From the NCBI GenBank assembly GCA_023128855.1, contig JAGMDE010000033.1, forward strand, positions 1 through 18,693: a stretch of DNA of 18,693 nt. The letters are read 5' to 3'. Numbering within the stretch: position 1 is the stretch's first letter; each line of letters starts with the position of its first letter. The position numbers and the translations under genes are program-made. The notes under the pieces are model-generated. The model saw only the letters and a list, made by a program, of their open reading frames with translations. It ran no database searches and had not been told where the DNA came from. Positions 13,364 to 18,693 of the stretch are shown here, piece by piece. This stretch comes from Thermoplasmatales archaeon. Lineage in GTDB: Archaea > Thermoplasmatota > E2 > DHVEG-1.

Positions 13364-15020
13364 ACATCATACCGTCCATGCCTGGTGGCATACCACCGCC
13401 CATTCCACCTGGTGGCATTCCTGCTGGTGGTCCACCACCGCCGCCTTTTGATGCGATTACATCATCGATTCTAAGAATCATTGTTGCTGCTTCTGAAGAT
13501 GCTTCTATCTCTTGCATGCTTACACGTAGTGGCTCAATGACATTGTTTTTGAGCATGTCATCTACTTTTCCATCAAGGACGTTAATACCTGCGTATTTCT
13601 TTCCTTTCTTGTGAGCACTTCTGATTTCAAGCATCATGTCAATTGGGTCAAGCCCCGCATTTTCTGAAAGTGTCTTTGGTATGATTTCTATGGCGTTTGC
13701 AAATGCTTCAATTGCCATTTGTTCTCTACCACCAATAGATGGTGCATAGTCACGAAGTGCCATTGAAATGGCTATTGCAACAGCTCCGCCACCTGCAGTC
13801 ATTTTACCGTCTTCAATTGCAACTTTTACTACTGAAAGTGCATCGTGTAATCCACGTTCAAGTTCATCTACAACGTGTTCGGTGGTACCACGAATAAGTA
13901 TGGATACTGCTTTTGGATTCTTGCAGTCAGTTACGAACGTCATTTTATCGTCGCCGATTTTTGTCTCCTCGACATTACCTGCATGACCAAGGTCTTTTGC
14001 AGTTAAACCATCAAGGTTTGCAACGATTTTAGCTCCAGTTGCTTTTGATAGTTTTTCCATGTCGCTCTTCTTGGCGCGTCTAACAGTATAGATTGCCTCT
14101 TTTGCTAGGAAATGCTGTACTATGTCATCAATGCCTTTCTGGCAGATTAAGACGTTTGCGCCGCTCTTTTTGACTTTTTCAACCATTTTTCTAAGCATTC
14201 CTTCTTCTTCATCTAAAAATGCTTGAAGTTGTGTTGGGTCTTGAATTTGAATTCTTGCATCGACTTCTGTTTTTTTGACTTCGAGTGCTACATTTATTAA
14301 TGCTACTTTTGCGTTTTTAATATGCTTTGGCATTCCCTCGTGTACCCGTTCTTTGTCGAGGATGATACCTTCAATGATCTCAGTGTTTGCTATTCCCCCG
14401 CCTTGTTTCTTCTGTATCTGAATATTGTCAAGATCAACGACTGTTTTGCCGCCGATTTTTTCTGCAACACTGGTTACTGCATCTACGACAATATCTGCAA
14501 GAATCTCTTTTGACGAACTTGCACCTTTACTTGCCATAGAGGTCATAGCAATATTTCTAAGTGTTTTTTTATCACCAGGTTTGATAGTTATTGCTAACTT
14601 GTTGAGTACTTCTTTAGCTTTCTGAGACGCAAGTTTATATCCACCACATATAACAGTTGGGTGAATGTTCTGCTCTAATAGCTCACCAGCATATTTTAAA
14701 AGCTCTCCAGTAAGTACCACTGCACTTGTTGTTCCATCTCCACATTCTTCATCTTGGGATTTGGCAACTTCAACAACCATCTTTGCTGCTGGATGTTCTA
14801 CATCTATTTCTTTCAAAATCGTTGCACCGTCGTTAGTTATTACTACATCGCCCATTGAGTCAACAAGCATTTTGTCCATACCTTTTGGACCAAGTGTTGA
14901 TTTCACTGCATCTGATATAGCTCTAGCTGCCATTATGTTATTTGATTGTGCTCCTTTGCCTCTTTCTCTTTTTGTGCCTTCTCTTAACACAATTATTGGT
15001 TGTTGGCCTCCTGCCATCAT
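13362..15020 (-). CDS. thsA: Thermosome (group II chaperonin) subunit
   Basis: A 552-residue ATP-dependent folding chamber subunit of the archaeal cytosol. Present are DAVKSTLGPKGMDKML (37-52), ITNDGATILKE (61-71), GDGTTSAVVL (94-103, ATP site), MASKGASS, and the late GGGAVAIAISMALRDYA. The C-terminal tail is the usual Gly/Met/Pro repeat (PPGGMGGGMPPGMDGMM). Length is standard. Two adjacent ATGs (15020 and 15017) are possible starts; the SD AAAGGAGG lies about 12 nt upstream. It has its own TATA box with a dyad. The gene is visibly less AT-rich than its neighbours, consistent with strong expression. Only one subunit gene is in the window. Confidence 0.98.
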   Translation of the reverse strand: MMAGGQQPIIVLREGTKRERGKGAQSNNIMAARAISDAVKSTLGPKGMDKMLVDSMGDVVITNDGATILKEIDVEHPAAKMVVEVAKSQDEECGDGTTSAVVLTGELLKYAGELLEQNIHPTVICGGYKLASQKAKEVLNKLAITIKPGDKKTLRNIAMTSMASKGASSSKEILADIVVDAVTSVAEKIGGKTVVDLDNIQIQKKQGGGIANTEIIEGIILDKERVHEGMPKHIKNAKVALINVALEVKKTEVDARIQIQDPTQLQAFLDEEEGMLRKMVEKVKKSGANVLICQKGIDDIVQHFLAKEAIYTVRRAKKSDMEKLSKATGAKIVANLDGLTAKDLGHAGNVEETKIGDDKMTFVTDCKNPKAVSILIRGTTEHVVDELERGLHDALSVVKVAIEDGKMTAGGGAVAIAISMALRDYAPSIGGREQMAIEAFANAIEIIPKTLSENAGLDPIDMMLEIRSAHKKGKKYAGINVLDGKVDDMLKNNVIEPLRVSMQEIEASSEAATMILRIDDVIASKGGGGGPPAGMPPGGMGGGMPPGMDGMM

Positions 15021-15066
15021 AATTTTCTTTTGCCTCCTTTAAAATTTATAACTCAAGTAGAAACGG

Positions 15067-15088
15067 TATATTAGAACTTCTATATAAA
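15067..15088 (-). promoter_or_regulatory. Thermosome promoter: TATA box inside an AGAA-C-TTCT dyad
   Basis: On the minus strand TTTATATA (15088-15081) is a strong TATA box, placing transcription start near 15059 and giving a leader of some 40 nt. It forms half of a near-perfect dyad: TATATTAGAA (15067-15076), central C, TTCTATATA (15078-15086), with one extra T in one arm. Repressors of archaeal heat-shock genes typically bind over or just after the TATA box, so this is a candidate heat-shock operator. Confidence 0.55.
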
Positions 15089-15114
15089 GATTTCTATTTC
15101 TTACCCTGTTATTT

Positions 15115-15121
15115 AAAAAAA
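15115..15121 (-). terminator. T7 tract just after pheS
   Basis: Seven T on the minus strand lie 7-13 nt after the pheS stop, upstream of the thermosome promoter. There is no stable stem, but archaeal termination can use such a tract alone, so it may separate pheS from the chaperone unit. Confidence 0.35.
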
Positions 15122-15127
15122 TATTTC

Positions 15128-16645
15128 CTAAATCAAAGACTTTTTTCTTAACCAACCTAAATCACTGATATAAAGATCTCTAATATCCTTTAAATCAAAC
15201 TTAAGCATAGCAAGACGCTCTAATCCAAGACCCCAAGCAAGCACAGGATTTTTAACACCTATTGGTTCAGTAACTTCAGGTCTAAAAATACCACTCCCAC
15301 CTAGTTCCATCCACTGGTTATTCCAATAAACCTCAACTTCCATACTAGGCTCAGTATATGGGAAATAACCTGGTCTAAAACGAATTTTTTCAAAACCCAT
15401 TCTTTTATAAAACTCTTTTAGAACACCTATTAATTGTCTAAAATTGCTATTTTCCTCATGAATAATACCTTCAATCTGATAAAATTCTGGAAGATGAGTT
15501 GCATCAATGTTTTCCTTTCTAAAAACACGACCTATTGAAAATACTTTACAGGGTGGTTTAGGATTGTTATACAAATAACGAATCGTATTGACTGTAGTAT
15601 GAGTTCTAAGAAGTAATCTTTCTCCTTCAGCTTTTGAAAACTTGTACCCCCATCCAGTTGATGAAGTAACTCCTCCATCCTCGTGAACCTTTGATATCCT
15701 ATCGACCAAATCTTTTTCATCGATCTTAATTTTAGAAGGCGTTTTACAATACAGGGTATCTTGCATTTCACGGGCAGGATGATCTTGAGGTATGAATAAC
15801 ATATCCATATTCCAAAAGCAGGATTCCACAAAGTTACCTTGAATTTCTTCAAAACCCATCTCTATGAAGATTTGTCTAATTTTTGTTATCAAATCTACTA
15901 ATGGATGAGCTTTACCTCCATATTTAGCAGGAGAAAATGCATTAATATCATATGGCCTGATGGTTTTATCTTTCCAGCTTCCGCTTTTTATTATTGAAGA
16001 TGTTATCTGAGAGATTTCATCTTTAAATTCAATCCCTTTCAAAATTGCTTTTTTACCATTTTCCGTTAAAATTATAGTACTTGTAATAATTTCTTTTTCT
16101 TTTACTACATTTTTTCTAGATAATAAAGGTTTAATTTTATTTTTATCAATCTCGATGTTAGATTTTTCATTCAGCATCTTTAGTAGTTTTTCTTCTTCAC
16201 TATCAGCTTTTAATGCCTTTTTTCCTTCAGCAGTAATCTCAAGAATGGTGTCTTTATCCTTTTTAATAGTCGCCCATTTTTTTCTTTTGAGCCATCCAAT
16301 AGCTATAGGAATCTCTTGTTTTTCTAAAACAACAGATATTTCTTCTAATGATGATTTCCCACCGTTTTTAGATATTGATTCAAGTGCTCTCCGTTCAGGG
16401 AGTCCATTTTTCACATATTGCCACCCTTCTTTTCCCAAAGAGTATACAGTTTTTATATGATCCTCAATTTTTACAAGGTTCTTTGATTGAAGCCATGAAG
16501 ATGCGTTCATAACTTCTACTTCTTGAGTAAAATCGCCAGCTCCGAGTATATCTCCTGGAGAAGCTTTGCCTTTTAATTCATTTAATGTTAAAAGCACCTT
16601 TTTCTCATTGTGAGACAATTCCTTGATTGCTTTGTTTATATCCAT
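15128..16645 (-). CDS. pheS: Phenylalanyl-tRNA synthetase alpha subunit, archaeal type
   Basis: Charges tRNA-Phe together with the beta subunit. The 505-residue protein has an N-terminal half of winged-helix-like repeats (LSHNEKKVLLTLNELKGKAS; GKSSLEEISVVLEKQEIPIA), as in archaeal and eukaryotic PheS. The catalytic half follows, with RTHTTVNTIRYLY and VFRKENIDATHLPEFYQIEG (motif 2 region), FYKRMGFEKIRFRPGYFPYT, MELGGSGIFRPEVTEPIG, and motif 3 GLGLERLAMLKFDLKDIRDL. pheT is not adjacent: downstream lies the thermosome gene after 107 bp. A TATA box (TTTTATAAGC, 16692-16683) lies some 40 nt before the ATG; no clear SD. Confidence 0.97.
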   Translation of the reverse strand: MDINKAIKELSHNEKKVLLTLNELKGKASPGDILGAGDFTQEVEVMNASSWLQSKNLVKIEDHIKTVYSLGKEGWQYVKNGLPERRALESISKNGGKSSLEEISVVLEKQEIPIAIGWLKRKKWATIKKDKDTILEITAEGKKALKADSEEEKLLKMLNEKSNIEIDKNKIKPLLSRKNVVKEKEIITSTIILTENGKKAILKGIEFKDEISQITSSIIKSGSWKDKTIRPYDINAFSPAKYGGKAHPLVDLITKIRQIFIEMGFEEIQGNFVESCFWNMDMLFIPQDHPAREMQDTLYCKTPSKIKIDEKDLVDRISKVHEDGGVTSSTGWGYKFSKAEGERLLLRTHTTVNTIRYLYNNPKPPCKVFSIGRVFRKENIDATHLPEFYQIEGIIHEENSNFRQLIGVLKEFYKRMGFEKIRFRPGYFPYTEPSMEVEVYWNNQWMELGGSGIFRPEVTEPIGVKNPVLAWGLGLERLAMLKFDLKDIRDLYISDLGWLRKKSLI

Positions 16646-16682
16646 CTGAGCCAGGAATAATTTAGTTGTCTATTAATTTATT

Positions 16683-16710
16683 GCTTATAAAAGGAAAAAT
16701 TTTTTAATAA
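16683..16710. promoter_or_regulatory. Back-to-back TATA elements for pheS and the zinc-ribbon gene
   Basis: TTTTATAAGC on the minus strand (16692-16683) serves pheS, and TTTTTAATAAAC on the plus strand (from 16701) lies about 26 nt before a plausible start for the rightward gene. The elements are only about 10 bp apart, so the two promoters probably compete for transcription factors. Confidence 0.45.
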
Positions 16711-16747
16711 ACAAAAGATGTAATCATCATTAAGGAATAAGATAAAT

Positions 16748-17479
16748 ATGGCAAAATTTTGTTCTAAATGTGGAACCCAGATTGTAGAAGATGCTAAATT
16801 TTGTTTAACGTGTGGTACAAAAATTGAAGAAATGCAACCAATATCACCATCATCACCTCAAATGATTCAGCAACATCAAAATATTCAAACTAGTCCAACA
16901 TCAGGCATATGGTATCAAGATTATTATAAAATTAGAAAAAAAGTTGTAACTATTGGCCAAAAATATTGGATCGAAGATCGAAATAATAATTTACTTGGTT
17001 TTTGTAAACAAAAAATACTGAAATTAAAAGAGGATATTAGAATATATACTGACGAAAATCTTAGTCAGGAATTATTTTGCATTAAACAACAACAAATATT
17101 AGATGCGTTTGGTAATTTTGCTGTTCTTGATTCAACTACAGGAACTTTACTTGGATCAATAAAAAGAGAATGGTTATCATCTGTTTTTACAAAGGATACT
17201 TGGGAAATTTATAATCCAACTAATCAACTTATTGGAAAAATAGAAGAGAAATCAATGGGTCAAGCTTTAGCTAGAAAATATATGCCCGGAGGTGGATTAG
17301 TACCCGAAAAGATGACATTAGAACTCAATGGTGTTCCCGTAGCTGAGATTAATCAATCTTTCAAAATCATTGGTGATATATGGGAGATGAACTGTCATAG
17401 TGTACCTCCTGATTTGGATAGACGGGTGTTACTTGGAGCAATGCTTCTTATGGGATTAATTGAAAGGCGACACAAATAA
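16748..17479 (+). CDS. Zinc-ribbon protein with LURP-one/scramblase-like domain
   Basis: A 243-residue protein. Residues 1-25 form a zinc ribbon with Cys5, Cys8, Cys19 and Cys22 (KFCSKCGTQ, KFCLTCGTK), followed by a Pro/Ser/Gln-rich linker at about 28-52. The rest, from WYQDYYKIRKKVVTIGQKYW to about residue 215, has the repeated strand pattern of the LURP-one-related/tubby-like fold: alternating D-x-x-G/N turns such as IEDRNNNLLGFCKQK, VLDSTTGTLLGSIKR and IYNPTNQLIGKIEEK. The C-terminus VLLGAMLLMGLIERRHK is hydrophobic and typical of that fold, where a buried helix sits in a barrel. The family's biochemical role in prokaryotes is unknown. An SD (AAGGA) is 11 nt upstream. Monocistronic. Confidence 0.75.
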   Translation: MAKFCSKCGTQIVEDAKFCLTCGTKIEEMQPISPSSPQMIQQHQNIQTSPTSGIWYQDYYKIRKKVVTIGQKYWIEDRNNNLLGFCKQKILKLKEDIRIYTDENLSQELFCIKQQQILDAFGNFAVLDSTTGTLLGSIKREWLSSVFTKDTWEIYNPTNQLIGKIEEKSMGQALARKYMPGGGLVPEKMTLELNGVPVAEINQSFKIIGDIWEMNCHSVPPDLDRRVLLGAMLLMGLIERRHK

Positions 17480-17538
17480 ACATTGATTTAGTTAGTTATT
17501 TAAATACCATACAATTATATTTTGATCTGAGAAAACTA

Positions 17539-17682
17539 ATGATAGATGATATCTTAACTTTAGAAATAAGAGGGGGGATTTATAATTTCATTTTAAAATA
17601 CCCTGGCTTACATCTACGAGAAATATCTAGAAGAATGGACATTCCGTTTAGTACTTTAAAGCTAGTTTCTTTAACATTTTGA
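17539..17682 (+). pseudogene. Truncated winged-helix transcription regulator
   Basis: The 47-codon frame starts MIDDILTLEIRGGIYNFILK and continues YPGLHLREISRRMDIPFSTL, the first two helices and start of the recognition helix of archaeal winged-helix regulators. In intact relatives the last part continues into a Tyr-His-Leu motif and the wing; here it changes to KLVSLTF and stops. A TATA-like element (TTATTTAAATACC, about 17497-17509) lies some 26 nt before the ATG's expected leaderless start, so the promoter end is intact. The break coincides with the 3' end of the opposing small gene, whose last codons are the antisense of this fragment. It could still make a short peptide, but probably not a DNA-binding protein. 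Confidence 0.6.
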
Positions 17683-17854
17683 TATAACTCAACTGTTTTC
17701 GAAGCATTTGCTTTTGTACCTTTATGTAGTATTTTAACCACTCTTCTAAAGTTCCCTGTTCCTTATTAAAAGCATAGTTAGTAAGCCATATCAGCTGCGT
17801 TTCGTCTAGTAAGATTCGGTATCTTTCTTCAATGGACATTTCCTTGACTGCCAT
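17648..17854 (-). CDS. Small helical protein of unknown function
   Basis: A 68-residue protein beginning MAVKEMSIEERYRILLDETQ. It is highly charged, without membrane segment or cysteine motif; a central Trp/Tyr-rich piece (LIWLTNYAFNKEQGTLEEWL) precedes a basic helical tail (VQKQMLRKQLSYIKMLKKLA). The start is chosen at ATG 17854 because AAGGTGA lies 5 nt upstream; an in-frame ATG at 17914 would add 20 residues but has no SD. The last codons run into the antisense of the broken regulator gene, so its original C-terminus may be lost. No family recognised. Confidence 0.6.
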   Translation of the reverse strand: MAVKEMSIEERYRILLDETQLIWLTNYAFNKEQGTLEEWLKYYIKVQKQMLRKQLSYIKMLKKLALKY

Positions 17855-17943
17855 TTTTTCACCTTTTCCATATTTTTCTTCATGATATTCAAAGTTCATA
17901 GAGCAAATATCCAATATTCTAGAAAAAAAGAAAAAATAGATTT

Positions 17944-18192
17944 TTATGTAATCATCTTTAAAACATTGACTAACATTCTTTTAGCTGAATATATAATCAC
18001 AATAATTCCTGCTATCGTTGGAATCCAAGCTGTATCTTTCACCCAGTCAAATGTCGCAGACTGTGGTAATATTTCCAGAAATTCAATCCATGAAAGACCA
18101 AAAAGCATTATCATTCCACCAATGACTAATAAGAATAATGCTACAAAAAGATCTATCACTGCATCAGCTTTCTTTATATCTTTTTCATCCAT
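17944..18192 (-). CDS. Small membrane protein with two helices
   Basis: An 82-residue protein. After a charged start (MDEKDIKKADAV) come two hydrophobic segments, about residues 13-33 (IDLFVALFLLVIGGMIMLFG) and 55-72 (AWIPTIAGIIVIIYSAKR), separated by an acidic/aromatic loop. A basic residue pair after the second segment suggests both ends are cytoplasmic. SD AAGGTAGGA lies 6-7 nt upstream, and a TATA element ATTATAAAC (about 18241-18233) fits transcription start near 18211. Probably a separate transcription unit from the small gene downstream (89 bp gap). No family recognised. Confidence 0.65.
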   Translation of the reverse strand: MDEKDIKKADAVIDLFVALFLLVIGGMIMLFGLSWIEFLEILPQSATFDWVKDTAWIPTIAGIIVIIYSAKRMLVNVLKMIT

Positions 18193-18664
18193 AAAAAATC
18201 CTACCTTACCAGTTGATGAAATAATTTAGTTGTTTATAATACTTCCAATGACTTTATATAAGTTTTAAGATAGAAAATAACACTTATATACCAAAATTAT
18301 ATCTACATTCCCCAATAGGAATATCATATATATTGAAAACTATCCTATTTCAAAGTTTATTATAGGTAAGCTACTGGTCAATATAACTTTTTTATACGTT
18401 ACCACAAAATTATATATTAATTAAACTGCCGAACAATAAAATAATAATTGGAGGTTGTACAAAAATACCAAAGATATTCTAGGTTGTGGTCAGATATACC
18501 AAACTAAACGTTATTCAAACGAGATTTGAATACACTTTTACTGGTAAAAAATCTATGTGTTTTTCAGTTAATTGAAAAATATCCGACAATACTTCAAACA
18601 ACCAGTTTTTTAAATGAAAAAGTGTTATTGAAATAGACTCCTGTAGAGAAAGAAAGTGGTTGAT
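18193..18664. other. About 470 bp AT-rich stretch without a convincing gene
   Basis: It holds the promoter of the small membrane-protein gene at its left end (about 18199-18241) and presumably that of the next gene at its right (TTTTTTAAATG, about 18607-18617). Between them I see no open frame with a start and SD. An imperfect inverted repeat AATAGGAATA/TATCCTATT (18314-18349), a 7-bp hairpin ATTCAAA-CGAGA-TTTGAAT (18513-18531) and a spaced direct repeat (separate entry) are present. An untranslated RNA or decayed gene is possible but unproven. Confidence 0.5.
18452..18503 (+). repeat. Two-unit spaced direct repeat AGGTTGT...ATACCAAA
   Basis: AGGTTGT then ATACCAAA occurs at 18452-18472 (6-nt spacer) and again at 18481-18503 (8-nt spacer), a period of about 29-31 bp or three helical turns. 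It lies upstream of the gene starting at 18665. It may be a tandem regulator site; with two units chance cannot be ruled out. Confidence 0.4.
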
Positions 18665-18693
18665 ATGCCAAAAAAGCGATCGCAAATCAAGGA
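18665..18693 (+). CDS. 5' end of a gene cut by the window edge (MPKKRSQIK...)
   Basis: ATG followed by eight more complete codons (MPKKRSQIK) reaches the right edge. GTGGTTGAT just before the ATG is a plausible SD. Several archaeal winged-helix regulators begin with a similar basic MPK-RRS stretch, so a DNA-binding protein is conceivable, but nine residues cannot establish this. Confidence 0.4.

Noticed and set aside
14665..15042. 125-codon open frame on the plus strand antisense to the thermosome gene
   Set aside because: It is a reading-frame shadow of a strongly conserved gene; Ser/Pro-rich translation, no SD, no family likeness.
17882..18229. 115-codon plus-strand frame opposite the 82-residue membrane protein
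   Set aside because: The minus-strand gene has a good SD, a TATA box and clear membrane helices; the plus-strand product has none of these.
1..18693. CRISPR array, transposon, prophage or defence island
   Set aside because: No regularly spaced repeats, transposase, integrase, nuclease or phage gene is seen on either strand; most genes are housekeeping.

Overview
This 18.7 kb AT-rich window comes from an archaeon. Direct signs are a group II chaperonin (thermosome), an archaeal-type PheS with an N-terminal winged-helix region, a tRNA-Leu interrupted after the anticodon (the usual archaeal intron site), TATA boxes about 26 nt upstream of several starts with little or no leader, and Shine-Dalgarno (SD) sequences of the GGTGAT/GGAGG kind. 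A bacterial-type GrpE/DnaK pair suggests a mesophilic or moderate lifestyle. The exported-protein leaders and the winged-helix style resemble Thermoplasmatota and other euryarchaea, but the exact lineage is inferred and uncertain.

Left part (1-4.7 kb): the 5' end of an unidentified minus-strand gene, an intron-containing tRNA-Leu(UAA), a 300-residue exported protein of unknown function, tRNA-Gly(UCC), then a plus-strand run of 6-phosphogluconolactonase, ribulose-phosphate 3-epimerase and a radical SAM protein with a C-terminal helix-hairpin-helix domain. The first two are steps of the pentose phosphate pathway, which is unusual in archaea. Facing them is an ACT-domain regulator divergent from argG, with an imperfect dyad between the two.

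Middle part (4.7-10.9 kb): argG-argH, overlapping and translationally coupled, the last two steps of arginine synthesis; a convergent cytoplasmic GH13 alpha-glucosidase; then a divergent promoter with a perfect 9-bp dyad leading to a UspA-like protein and a stand-alone receiver domain. Next come an unlisted 54-residue two-helix membrane protein, an anchored coiled-coil protein with a Cys/His (transglutaminase/papain-like) outer domain, and a small 4-oxalocrotonate-tautomerase-family protein whose promoter carries another dyad.

Right part (10.9-18.7 kb): a minus-strand block pheS, thermosome, grpE, dnaK. The thermosome has its own promoter with a dyad over the TATA box, and a perfect hairpin plus T-tract sits on its stop codon just before grpE. 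Divergent from pheS is a zinc-ribbon/LURP-one-like protein. The last 1.2 kb looks rearranged: a winged-helix regulator broken off inside its recognition helix, two small minus-strand genes, about 470 bp without a convincing gene, and the first codons of a further gene.

I see no transposase, CRISPR array, phage gene or clear defence system. The most interesting items are the radical SAM/HhH fusion beside pentose-phosphate genes, the hairpin between thermosome and grpE-dnaK, the four promoter dyads, the anchored Cys/His ectodomain protein with its duplicated translation leader, and the broken regulator.
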